Shown piece after piece: positions 22,540-30,167 of a DNA stretch of 37,155 nt; within the stretch, counting starts at the first letter, position 1; each line of letters begins with the position of its first letter. The position numbers were made by a program, and so were the translations under genes. This DNA comes from Pseudomonas sp. N40(2020) (GTDB lineage: Bacteria; Pseudomonadota; Gammaproteobacteria; Pseudomonadales; Pseudomonadaceae), in the NCBI RefSeq assembly GCF_014472415.1, contig NZ_JACSZV010000055.1, forward strand, positions 1-37,155, given 5' to 3'. The notes under the pieces are model-generated. The model saw only the letters and a list, made by a program, of their open reading frames with translations, made no database searches and was not told the origin of the DNA.

Positions 22540-22869
22540 TTACGCTCTGCTGCTTCCCCGAAGAATATTCCAAGCTCTTGCAAGCGGATTGGCCGCCTTA
22601 AGCTGAGCGCTCTTGGACGCCACAACCTTGTGCTCGATGTTTTCCAGGTATTGGATCTTTAATTGATCTGCCAGCGGAGCAAGCACCGGGTTGCCCCTAA
22701 ATCCAGCTAAGTGCGAGTCGATTACCGCCGATGTTTGCTTGGCAGCCGCCGCGACACTGGCGGGAATGGACGGGTCAAAGCGAATCGCCTCTAGCGTTAG
22801 ATCAAGCTGCTGCAATATGGCCTCTGCATCACGCATCTGTTCACGAACTGCGTCTAGGGATATCTGCAT
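22540..22869 (-). CDS. Small helical protein of unknown function
   Basis: This 109-aa soluble protein is predicted almost entirely alpha-helical (MQISLDAVREQMRDAEAILQ at the start, then KQTSAVIDSHLAGFRGNPVL). Alternating hydrophobic residues suggest a coiled coil or a helical bundle that binds another protein. No cysteine, metal or nucleotide motif is present. The gene sits alone, with the divergent CHAD gene on its upstream side. Codon use is ordinary for Pseudomonas, so it is likely real, but no family is recognised. Confidence 0.5.
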   Translation of the reverse strand: MQISLDAVREQMRDAEAILQQLDLTLEAIRFDPSIPASVAAAAKQTSAVIDSHLAGFRGNPVLAPLADQLKIQYLENIEHKVVASKSAQLKAANPLARAWNILRGSSRA

Positions 22870-23079
22870 CGTCCACTATCCTTAGTGAGGTTAATTGGGT
22901 GGGATTGAAAGAGCGCGCTGCGCTCAGTGCGCTGACTTGAAACTGAAATAAAATTGTAGGCTACAGTGAGCAAGGCGTGTGGCGACTGATAGGGATCAAT
23001 GTCGTTCGTTGCGCGAAATGGAGACGGCACCAATTGCTGCTAGTCTTTTCGAGGTGTGATCACAGGGGAGGCTCACTGC

Positions 23080-23880
23080 ATGTCGTTCGCCGACAAATTT
23101 GTGGCTGAAATACTGAGTCTACAAGTGAGACTGTACAACGCACATGCACGTCTTGAGGCGCGCACGGATGGTGAGGCGTTACACGATCTAAGGATAGCCG
23201 TACGACGAATTAGAAGCCTGCTGAGACCTTTCCGCTCAGTAGAGGAGATGCAGGTGCTGAGCGAGGCTGCTGCGGAGGTTGGTCAGCAGACTACGCCGGC
23301 GCGCGATCTGGAAGTCCTCATCCAAGAACTAGAAAATAGAAAACTACCCCAGCTGGCACAACCCAGACGTCTCAAGCTGAACAACTTCTATGAGGCCGTC
23401 CTCAATGGCTTGCCGCTGAAACGGCTAATGGCGGCACTCGATGCGTGGCCTCAAGGTTTCCGTGCAGTTGAGCTCAAAGGAGGATGGTCGGGTATCCAGC
23501 CGAGTATTGAAAAAACGATCAAAAAGCAGGTCGACCGGCTCCATGTCGCGATAGAAAATAAGGAGTTTGACCGGCACGAATTGAGGGTGTTGGTAAAACG
23601 CACTCGCTACCTGACGGACGCGTTTCCGGCGCTGTCCCCGCTGTCGAATAGCGAGAACAAGATATTGAAAAGCTTGCAATCAGCTCTAGGTGATTGGCAC
23701 GACCACTACCAGTGGTGCCAGCAGGCGTTGATTGAAAAGGATCTACTTCCATTACAGGCTGTATGGACGGCCTGCGCTGCAGCCGCCCTTGAAGAGGCTG
23801 AGGCCCGGTTGTCGGAAGCAGCAAAGCAACTTCCAAAATCGCTGAGCAAAAAAAAGCTGCCTAAGTTGGCAGCTAAGTAA
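23080..23880 (+). CDS. CHAD-domain protein (polyphosphate-binding type)
   Basis: This 266-aa protein runs from the ATG at 23080, preceded by GGGGAGG (an in-frame GTG at 23056 is less likely). Its CHAD core is a helical bundle lined with basic residues. The signature blocks are ALHDLRIAVRRIRSLLRPF near the N-terminus, a central RDLEVLIQEL, HELRVLVKRTRYLTDAF, and LQSALGDWHDHYQW near the C-terminus. CHAD domains bind polyphosphate granules, and many stand alone, as here. The C-terminus is strongly basic (PKSLSKKKLPKLAAK). No CYTH partner is fused or adjacent. A role in polyphosphate and stress physiology is likely. Confidence 0.88.
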   Translation: MSFADKFVAEILSLQVRLYNAHARLEARTDGEALHDLRIAVRRIRSLLRPFRSVEEMQVLSEAAAEVGQQTTPARDLEVLIQELENRKLPQLAQPRRLKLNNFYEAVLNGLPLKRLMAALDAWPQGFRAVELKGGWSGIQPSIEKTIKKQVDRLHVAIENKEFDRHELRVLVKRTRYLTDAFPALSPLSNSENKILKSLQSALGDWHDHYQWCQQALIEKDLLPLQAVWTACAAAALEEAEARLSEAAKQLPKSLSKKKLPKLAAK

Positions 23881-23937
23881 AGAGCCCGCGATGAGCACGA
23901 TGTATGCCGACATTATGCTGACTCTTTTGAGTCATCT

Positions 23938-24120
23938 TCATGACAGTGCCTCGTCAGCGAGATAGATGTGCTCTGGCAGGGAGTGCGGTGCATTTATCCG
24001 ATCTGTCAGCCGAATGACAAATGCCTCCGCCTCGATATAGGTAGAGAACCTGACACGGCAGGTGTCGAGCACAACAAACCATCCGGTATCCGTGTCTGCC
24101 TCTTCGATTTTGATCAACAT
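23938..24120 (-). CDS. Small conserved protein, unknown function
   Basis: This 60-aa protein runs from the ATG at 24120 (MLIKIEEADTDTGWFVVLDT), with AAGGA 12 bases upstream; an in-frame ATG 27 bases earlier has a weaker context. It looks like one beta-alpha unit (GWFVVLDTCRVRFSTYIEAE followed by a helix), acidic overall. It precedes no obvious partner. The next gene on the same strand (24173-24394) ends 53 bases upstream, so they could form a small two-gene unit. Confidence 0.5.
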   Translation of the reverse strand: MLIKIEEADTDTGWFVVLDTCRVRFSTYIEAEAFVIRLTDRINAPHSLPEHIYLADEALS

Positions 24121-24172
24121 CCTTGGAGTCCTTTCGCTGGGTGGCATCAGGGCGGAATGGGTGGCGCTCCCT

Positions 24173-24394
24173 TCAGAGAGAATTGGAGTCTAGCTCCTTC
24201 AGCGCATTGATCTGTGCTCTGATGCGTTCCGAATTGATATCGAGTGTCGACACCGCCCCCAAGATGGTGCTGGAAGCTTCCGTTCCACCTCGCTGATCAA
24301 TCCACATCCCTATCGACTCGACAGCATCCGCCAGCGCGAGCTGGTTTTCGTGGAGGGCTTCCAAAATAGCTGACAGCTGGTTTTGAACTGACAT
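24173..24394 (-). CDS. Small conserved helical protein (paralogue of the gene at 2315-2524)
   Basis: This 73-aa soluble protein starts MSVQNQLSAILEALHENQLA. Like the 69-aa protein encoded at 2315-2524 it has an L-x-x-x-LE helix, NQLAL, a central glycine-rich turn after a charged segment, and a final amphipathic helix (NSERIRAQINALKEL). The two probably derive from one small family and sit about 22 kb apart on opposite strands. The function is unknown. Confidence 0.6.
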   Translation of the reverse strand: MSVQNQLSAILEALHENQLALADAVESIGMWIDQRGGTEASSTILGAVSTLDINSERIRAQINALKELDSNSL

Positions 24395-24625
24395 GACGCC
24401 ACCTCATCAATACAAAATTGAGCTTAGCAGACGCCCCGCGCCGGTTTGCATTACGAAAGCGCCGCTGGTATGCCGTGCATCCCCTCTGGAGCGAAGTCGC
24501 GTTTAGAAGGCTAATACAGAGGCTCAATGCTGTTCGTCGAGAAACTCCGTGAGCCTTCTAAATGCTGCTGTAATCACTGAGGATCTGGCCAAGGCTTAAC
24601 CATCTGCTCTAACTGGGAGATAACC

Positions 24626-25048
24626 ATGTCAGAGAAGTACCGAGTGCTGTTCGTGTGTGCGAAAAACGACGTTCGCTCACTGTTAGCTGAGGCTTTGTTA
24701 AGACACACTGACTCCGGCCACTTTGAGGCATTCAGCGCAGGGCTGACCGTTGGTGAAACCGATCAGCGCACGCTCGAAACGCTCGGGCATATTGGCGTCG
24801 ATTCAACTGGGCTACGAAGCAAGTCAATCGACGAATTTCAGGGGCAGGATTTTCACTACGTTGTCACCTTGTGTGACAAATCATCCGAGGAGGCATCCCG
24901 GATGCCATCATCAGAAGAGATAATGACTTGGAACTTCGAGGATCCGGCTACCAGTGAAAAGCCTGAGCCTTTTCGCCATGCCCTCCAGGAAATCCATGAC
25001 CGCATCAAGATGTTCGTCACGGTAAAAACTCGAAATACCTCAGCGTAG
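24626..25048 (+). CDS. ArsC/low-molecular-weight phosphatase-like protein
   Basis: This 140-aa protein has the LMW-PTPase fold with the P-loop CAKNDVRS (C-x5-R at residues 11-17), SAGL at 38-41, and a general-acid Asp in WNFEDPAT. Thioredoxin-coupled ArsC enzymes use three cysteines. Here the P-loop Cys and a Cys in VVTLCDKSSEE are present, but the third (normally about seven residues after the second) appears as Ser. Arsenate reduction by the standard route is therefore doubtful, and it may be a phosphatase instead. GGGAG lies before the ATG. No arsR, arsB or arsH gene is nearby. Confidence 0.75.
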   Translation: MSEKYRVLFVCAKNDVRSLLAEALLRHTDSGHFEAFSAGLTVGETDQRTLETLGHIGVDSTGLRSKSIDEFQGQDFHYVVTLCDKSSEEASRMPSSEEIMTWNFEDPATSEKPEPFRHALQEIHDRIKMFVTVKTRNTSA

Positions 25049-25508
25049 GCCTACCCATCGCTTCAGAGCCTAAGGCGGTCAAAAACGGTCGTCCAGAATG
25101 CCAGCCAGTAACCGTTGATCCTTCGTCATCGCCCTGCCTTCTAACTGTCACATTCGTCACTTAGGTTTCTTTCGCCAAGATGCTCAAAGGGGGCTTTATG
25201 AATAGTGCGTGCTGGCTAAAGACTCGGCGCATAGCTGCCAACCTCAGTTCACGAAGGAGGATCATTAGTGCGTTTTGTAGCCGTAATTCTCCAGTGATCA
25301 GAACAGCTGAATACCAGGCTACCCTTTTACAGCGATATCCAATGGGTCTCATAAGCAGTGCTGAAGTCGAAGCCTTGTTGGACAGTTGGCTTCCCTCTGC
25401 CAGGCGTTATCCGAGGTTGGATCTCACCTGATGCCGGATAACTTATAAGGTGCTTTGGATTGATCAAAAACAAGTCACGGGAGAGCAGTTACTGATTTGA
25501 CTACAAAA
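25049..25508. other. Stretch with only a doubtful ORF
   Basis: A frame at 25198-25431 (MNSACWLKTRRIAANLSSRR, 77 aa) has a G-rich ribosome-site-like stretch (AAAGGGGG) but has no recognisable pattern, and other frames are open too. It may be a remnant. No RNA gene or mobile element is recognised here. Confidence 0.3.
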
Positions 25509-25533
25509 CAAAAAAAGGGCCCTGAAGGGCCCT
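25509..25533 (-). terminator. Rho-independent terminator of the MvaT/MvaU gene
   Basis: On the minus strand AGGGCCC, a four-base TTCA loop and GGGCCCT are followed by six T residues. It begins 20 bases after the stop codon of the H-NS-like gene. Confidence 0.85.
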
Positions 25534-25552
25534 ATGTTCTTACATCCCGAAA

Positions 25553-25918
25553 TTACTTGGTCAGCCAGGACTCGACGGTCGCGGCGCCGTGCTTTGTTTT
25601 CCAATCTTTCAGCGTTTTATGATTGCCGCCTTTAGTTTCGACGACTTCCCCAGTATGCGGATTTTTATAAACCTTCAACTGTCGAGGCTTGCGACTACTG
25701 GTTTTGGACTCGACGGCTGGAGCGCGACGGCCTGCTTGCGGATCCAGCAGGTTGATCACGTCCTTAAGGCTGTAGCCGTATTTTGCGAGCAAATCGCGCA
25801 GCTTCGTTTCGAATTCGATTTCTTTCTTAAGGCCAGCATCACCCTTGAGGGCTTCGAGCGTTTGGAGCTGTTCGGCGAGGTGTTTTTCGAGTTGGCGGAA
25901 TTCTGCGAGTTTCGACAT
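25553..25918 (-). CDS. mvaU: MvaT/MvaU-family H-NS-like xenogeneic silencer
   Basis: This 121-aa protein has an N-terminal oligomerisation coiled coil (MSKLAEFRQLEKHLAEQL, about residues 1-60), a basic linker, and the C-terminal AT-hook-like DNA-binding module QLKVYKNPHTGEVVETKGGN-HKTLKDW. The N-terminus resembles MvaU more than MvaT. These proteins coat AT-rich, newly acquired DNA and silence it. Several AT-rich genes in this window are natural targets. Whether this is the chromosome's only MvaU or an extra, island-borne copy cannot be told from the window. It is monocistronic with its own terminator. Confidence 0.9.
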   Translation of the reverse strand: MSKLAEFRQLEKHLAEQLQTLEALKGDAGLKKEIEFETKLRDLLAKYGYSLKDVINLLDPQAGRRAPAVESKTSSRKPRQLKVYKNPHTGEVVETKGGNHKTLKDWKTKHGAATVESWLTK

Positions 25919-26044
25919 AAAAAGTTCTCGATGTGTGTGATACCAGAAGGTTACACCATAAATTACATCGCGAACTTACACACAGTCGTGTTTTACTGCT
26001 TCAGCTCCTAATCAAAGCCGCTGGACAGATTACGAGGTGATGGC

Positions 26045-26182
26045 GTGCTGGGTTTATCGAAAGCTATCCAAATCATAGTAGACGCGGTTGCGCTTTACAT
26101 ATTGGTCGAATCGGAGCGAATGGCGATCTATTACGCCCGTGCTAAGCACCTTGCCTACAAGCTCTGCCAGCCGAACAACTGA
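26045..26182 (+). CDS. Possible 45-aa small protein
   Basis: A GTG-initiated frame begins VLGLSKAIQIIVDAVALYIL (first residue Met in the protein) and continues with VESERMAIYYARAKHLAYKL before the stop. GAGGTG sits 5 bases upstream. The peptide has a hydrophobic N-terminal helix and a basic amphipathic C-terminal half, and the codons look coding. It lies in the gap between the divergently oriented silencer gene and the receiver gene. It is too short to assign. Confidence 0.35.
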   Translation: MLGLSKAIQIIVDAVALYILVESERMAIYYARAKHLAYKLCQPNN

Positions 26183-26236
26183 CGCTTAGTTGAGGGGGGG
26201 GCTGAGGATGATCTGGGTATGCAGGTCGAACACCCA

Positions 26237-26599
26237 CTAATCAGAAGCCAAAAGCTTTTTAACTTCGGCAATGATCAAGTCGATGTCGAATGGCTTTGCC
26301 AACACCGCATCAAACAGATCCGATCTCTGCATACCGATGTGTGCCTGAGCACCGCTCATCAGGATGATCGGCAATTGATTAGCGGAAGGGAGAGCTCGAA
26401 CGGCTGTGGCGAACTCTAGGCCGTCCATCACCGGCATCATAAAGTCGGTAATGATCAAGGCAGGACGTTCTCTATCCAGTACTTCGAGCCCTTTTCGACC
26501 ATTGCTGGCCGTTACCACCATGAACCCCTCATCCTCCAGCGCGAAGCTGAGAATGTCAGCGATCAAATACTCGTCGTCGACGACCAAAATGGTGGTCAT
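26237..26599 (-). CDS. Single-domain response regulator (CheY-like)
   Basis: This 120-aa receiver domain has no output domain. Acidic pocket residues D8/D9, phosphoacceptor D52 (TDFMMP), the switch Ser82 (MSG) and Lys102 (AKPF) are all present. It starts 23 bases after the stop of the KaiC-like gene on the same strand, so the two are likely co-transcribed. Single-domain receivers pass phosphoryl groups between kinases or bind a partner directly; here the KaiC-like ATPase or the histidine kinase encoded at 33664-34689 are candidates. Confidence 0.9.
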   Translation of the reverse strand: MTTILVVDDEYLIADILSFALEDEGFMVVTASNGRKGLEVLDRERPALIITDFMMPVMDGLEFATAVRALPSANQLPIILMSGAQAHIGMQRSDLFDAVLAKPFDIDLIIAEVKKLLASD

Positions 26600-26622
26600 G
26601 TTAATTCAACCCGCACAAAGGT

Positions 26623-28062
26623 TTAAGATCTTGAACCGGGCGATGACTCAGTGGGAACTGAAGGTTCATGTCTTGAAGCCTTTTTCAGGAAAACATCATG
26701 ATCACGGATCACGACCTCAAATCGCGAAGGGTCGTAAGAGCTGTCTCGTACTTTAAGAATGGAAAGTGTTCTGCTTAGTTCAGAGTGATTCTCAGAGAAT
26801 CGCATCAGCATCAAGTTGTCGACGATACTCGACAGGTCGGAGTTTGGTGCGCTGACCTCGGAGCCAAAAAGATCGCGCATTTCCCAAGAGGCAAACACCG
26901 TAACGCCCCTGGATCGCAGCTCGTTCATCAGCGCACTGAAGAAGTCAGTAATCCGCGCCGGATTCGTCGTGACTCGTGTCATACCGCTGAGGCTATCGAT
27001 GAACAGGCGCTTGATACCCTTTTCTTCAACGATACTTAGCAGTCGTGCGCCTAGTCCATCCAGCAGGCCTTCAGTAGTAGGCTGCCAGGCAATAATCAGG
27101 GCGCCGCTGTCCTCCATACCTTTGATATCAATACCCAGTGATTGGCCTTTGAGTCGCAACCGTTGTGGGCTTTCGTAGAAACCAAAATGTAGGCCCGGAG
27201 CTTCCACAGTCGACTCAGATAGAAATTTGAGGCCAAGTGTTGTTTTACCGATCCCGGAGGGGCCTATTACCAGAGACACGCTGGAACTGTGCAGGCCTCC
27301 GCCTAAGATGTCGTCCAGTGATTCAATGCCACTGGCGATACGCGTCATATCGGCGCTGTCGGGAGAGGACGGATGGCTGTAGAGACTTTCGAGTCGTGGA
27401 TAAACAACCAAGCCATTGTCGGTAATTTCACACTCGTGAAGACCGGTCATTGCTCCGCTGCCGCGAGTTTTACGCAGCTGAATTCGACGCACCGAACGAG
27501 TGCCATACAACTCTTCGCCCATCTCAATCACGCCATCAACCATCGTGTGCTCAGGACTGCCATCGTCAAGGCGAGAACTGGTTAGAAACAGCACCGTGCA
27601 ACCAGCAAAAGCAGCGTGCCCTTGCAGCTCAGAGATGAATTTCTTGGTGTCGATGTGTGAATCAGCTTTTGAGCGCGCATTGAGCAAACCGTCCACAACC
27701 ATCACGGTGGCTTTCTGACGGCTTATCTCGCGCCGGAGCAGTTTCACCACCTCGTCCAGTCCTTCGTTTTCCAGGGTGTCGAACGCGCTGACAAACTGAA
27801 TTTCGGCGCCGACCTTGGAAGAGTCGAAAAAGCTCAGAGTAGAGAGGAACTGAAAAAGACGGTCGTGTGATTCGGCCAGCAGCGTTGCGACTAAAACCCG
27901 GCCACCATTTTCTGCATGATGGAAACCGAGCTGGTTGGCGAGAATCGTTTTTCCAGACCCTGGGCGCCCTTGGATTATGTATGAAGAGCCTGCTACCAGC
28001 CCGCCCTTGAGCAGAGCGTCGAGCCCTTCGATTCCACTTTCGAGGCGTTTTAGCTTTTCCAC
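26623..28062 (-). CDS. KaiC-like dual RecA-domain ATPase (copy 1, with Ser-Ser at the phosphosites)
   Basis: This 479-aa protein has two KaiC/RadA-type domains. CI has Walker A GRPGSGKT (residues 32-39) and the sensing loop ATLLAESHDRL; CII has GPSGIGKTTLG near 265-275 and FGFYESPQRL. The segment matching the KaiC CII phosphorylation site reads DLSSIVDN, so Ser411/Ser412 occupy the positions of cyanobacterial Ser431/Thr432. Acidic residues after the second strand of each domain fit catalytic glutamates. KaiC homologues outside cyanobacteria act in stress and signalling rather than as full clocks because KaiA is missing; no KaiA or KaiB is seen here. The downstream receiver gene is probably its signalling partner. 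Confidence 0.88.
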   Translation of the reverse strand: MEKLKRLESGIEGLDALLKGGLVAGSSYIIQGRPGSGKTILANQLGFHHAENGGRVLVATLLAESHDRLFQFLSTLSFFDSSKVGAEIQFVSAFDTLENEGLDEVVKLLRREISRQKATVMVVDGLLNARSKADSHIDTKKFISELQGHAAFAGCTVLFLTSSRLDDGSPEHTMVDGVIEMGEELYGTRSVRRIQLRKTRGSGAMTGLHECEITDNGLVVYPRLESLYSHPSSPDSADMTRIASGIESLDDILGGGLHSSSVSLVIGPSGIGKTTLGLKFLSESTVEAPGLHFGFYESPQRLRLKGQSLGIDIKGMEDSGALIIAWQPTTEGLLDGLGARLLSIVEEKGIKRLFIDSLSGMTRVTTNPARITDFFSALMNELRSRGVTVFASWEMRDLFGSEVSAPNSDLSSIVDNLMLMRFSENHSELSRTLSILKVRDSSYDPSRFEVVIRDHDVFLKKASRHEPSVPTESSPGSRS

Positions 28063-28268
28063 AATGCGACCCTGATCTGAAAAACAGGCTGTTTAAGCCG
28101 AGGTGAGGCGGAATGCTAACGCCATTTTCGTTCTAGAGCCATTGGGCTCTAGATCATGGCTAGCTAAGAAAGTTGTTTGTCCCGATCCAAGGCCGCCGCT
28201 TACTCGGACGACCTACTACCTCGCTTTGGGCGGATTGCTTTGAGAAATTCCTTTTGGCAATATCAGCC

Positions 28269-28367
28269 ACCTGCGCTTCTTTTGTCAGTTTTCCATCCCT
28301 CTCAGTTGGGAACTGCGTAGTTGAGAAGCGCAGGTAAAAACCCGGCCAAGTGTCGGGTTTTTTATTT
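28269..28367 (+). ncRNA. Candidate structured RNA with terminator, upstream of trkH
   Basis: ACCTGCGCTTCT (28269-28280) pairs perfectly with AGAAGCGCAGGT (28324-28335). Inside it CAGTTTTC (28286-28293) pairs with GGGAACTG (28308-28315) through G-U pairs. The long stem is followed at once by a terminator, AACCCG-loop-CGGGTT with a T-run (28338-28365). A long irregular hairpin plus terminator with no coding frame suits a small RNA or a leader element. No promoter is identified, and it could be just a terminator with extra pairing. Confidence 0.4.
28338..28367 (+). terminator. Rho-independent terminator upstream of trkH
   Basis: AACCCG and CGGGTT flank a loop, then a run of six T follows. It is nearly symmetrical (A-run on the other side), so it may stop transcription from both directions. 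Confidence 0.7.
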
Positions 28368-28469
28368 GCCGGTCAAATTTCGATCAGTATGATTCGAGGA
28401 GGATTTGTGAGCGAATGAAGGCGAGCTAGCTTCTGCCACATAACAGGCGAACCTTAATTGACTGATTGC

Positions 28470-28497
28470 CCGTAGAAATTTTACGCAAAATTTACGG
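28470..28497 (+). promoter_or_regulatory. Leader hairpin before trkH
   Basis: CCGTA plus AATTTT pair with AAAATT plus TACGG (a two-base bulge on the left side), with an ACGC loop. It lies 56-83 bases before the trkH ATG and might regulate translation or be part of the promoter region. Confidence 0.4.
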
Positions 28498-28552
28498 GGC
28501 TTGGAGGTTGAGCATCCGATACTGCGCGGCGCTAATTTGGCAGGCTACTTTT

Positions 28553-30007
28553 ATGTCCCTCGCAGCAATGCGGCTTATCGGCTTCATCTTAGGCATTTTC
28601 CTGATCACGCTGGCTGTTAGCATGGTAATTCCCATGATCACGCTGGTGGTCTATGAGCGCAGCGACGATCTGTCAGCCTTTCTCTGGTCGAGTTTGATTA
28701 CCTTCATCTGTGGCCTCCTGCTAATCATGCGAGGGCGCCCAGATACTGGCCAGCTTCGTCCGAGGGATATGTACCTGCTGACTACCGGTAGTTGGGTGGT
28801 GGTGTGCACCTTCGCAGCGTTGCCAATGGTGTTCATCAGCGACATCAGCTACACCGACGCGTTCTTTGAAACGATGTCTGGCATCACAACCACCGGCTCA
28901 ACTGTACTGAGCGGATTGGATACAGCCTCTCCTGGGTTGTTGATCTGGCGCTCGATGCTGCACTGGCTGGGTGGCATCGGCTTCATCGGCATGGCTGTGG
29001 CGATCCTTCCACTGTTGCGAGTAGGTGGCATGCGTCTTTTCCAGACAGAGTCCTCAGACTGGTCGGAGAAAGTGACGCCGCGCTCCCATGTGGCAGCCAA
29101 GTACATCCTCTTTCTCTATCTGGGACTTACTGGCATCGGGGCTCTGGCACTCTGGATAGCGGGAATGACGCCGTTTGAAGCGGTCAACCACGCCATGTCG
29201 CTGATCTCTACTGGCGGATTCTCTACTTCGGACGCCTCGCTTGGGCATTGGACGCAGCCAGCGATTCACTGGATAGCGGTGATCATCATGATTCTGGGCA
29301 GCCTACCGTTTACCCTCTATGTCGCTACATTGCGCGGCAATCGGCGTGCGCTGCTCAAGGATCACCAGGTACGCGGGTTTATTGGTTTCCTGATTGCTAC
29401 TTGGCTAGCGGTGGGGACATGGCTGTGTTTTCACAGCGACCACGGATGGTGGGATGCGTTTCGTATCGTGGCCGTCAATGTGACCTCGGTCGTCACAACC
29501 ACAGGAGTTGCTCTAGGCGATTACACCTTGTGGGGCAGCTTCGCGGTCTTGCTTTTTTTCTATCTGACCTTCGTCGGTGGGTGTTCAGGCTCAACAGCTG
29601 GAGGCCTTAAAATTTTCCGTTTCCAAGTTGCTGGAGCTCTATTAGTGAGTAGCCTGAAGCAGTTGATCCATCCTCGTGCAGTGATTCAGAAGAAGTACAA
29701 CGGTCATCCGATTGATGAAGAGATCTTGCGTTCGCTTTTGACCTTCTCATTCTTCTTCACCATCACCATTGCAGTGATCGCCCTAGGACTCGCCCTGATC
29801 GGACTAGATTGGACAACAGCGTTGAGCGGAGCCGCCACTGCAGTGTGCAACGTGGGGCCAGGCTTAGGCACAATCATCGGGCCTGCTGGTAACTTCTCAT
29901 CATTGCCTGACGCAGCAAAATGGTTGCTCACCATCGGTATGCTGCTGGGACGGTTGGAGATACTCACCGTGCTGGTACTCATCACACCGGTTTTTTGGAA
30001 GTATTAG
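28553..30007 (+). CDS. trkH: TrkH potassium uptake channel subunit
   Basis: This protein is 484 aa from the ATG at 28553 (MSLAAMRLIGFILGIFLITL), a length that matches Pseudomonas TrkH; in-frame codons upstream are not family-like. It forms the membrane pore of the Trk system. Four pore loops carry selectivity glycines: GITTTGSTVLSG, LISTGGFSTSD, VTTTGVALGD and CNVGPGLG. Typical surrounding blocks are IWRSMLHWLGGIGFIGMAVA and FVGGCSGSTAGGLKIFRFQ. The peripheral NAD-binding TrkA is encoded elsewhere. Its place beside signalling genes may be coincidental, since many genomes carry several trkH copies. Confidence 0.93.
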   Translation: MSLAAMRLIGFILGIFLITLAVSMVIPMITLVVYERSDDLSAFLWSSLITFICGLLLIMRGRPDTGQLRPRDMYLLTTGSWVVVCTFAALPMVFISDISYTDAFFETMSGITTTGSTVLSGLDTASPGLLIWRSMLHWLGGIGFIGMAVAILPLLRVGGMRLFQTESSDWSEKVTPRSHVAAKYILFLYLGLTGIGALALWIAGMTPFEAVNHAMSLISTGGFSTSDASLGHWTQPAIHWIAVIIMILGSLPFTLYVATLRGNRRALLKDHQVRGFIGFLIATWLAVGTWLCFHSDHGWWDAFRIVAVNVTSVVTTTGVALGDYTLWGSFAVLLFFYLTFVGGCSGSTAGGLKIFRFQVAGALLVSSLKQLIHPRAVIQKKYNGHPIDEEILRSLLTFSFFFTITIAVIALGLALIGLDWTTALSGAATAVCNVGPGLGTIIGPAGNFSSLPDAAKWLLTIGMLLGRLEILTVLVLITPVFWKY

Positions 30008-30167
30008 TCCTCTTAATAGATAGGTGAATACCATAGGCGCAAAAGAGCCTGTCATTCACATTAATCTCTATTGAGTTACTATAAAACGCTGCATGAAATT
30101 TCTAAAACAAACTTACATTACTTCTTACAACCTTATTAGTGCAGCTTATCGCCCCACTCTTAACTCT

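Noticed and set aside
25180..25431. 83-codon ORF between the ArsC-like and MvaT/MvaU genes
   Set aside because: Overlapping frames on both strands are equally open, no family pattern is visible and no clear start can be chosen; listed only as a doubtful stretch.
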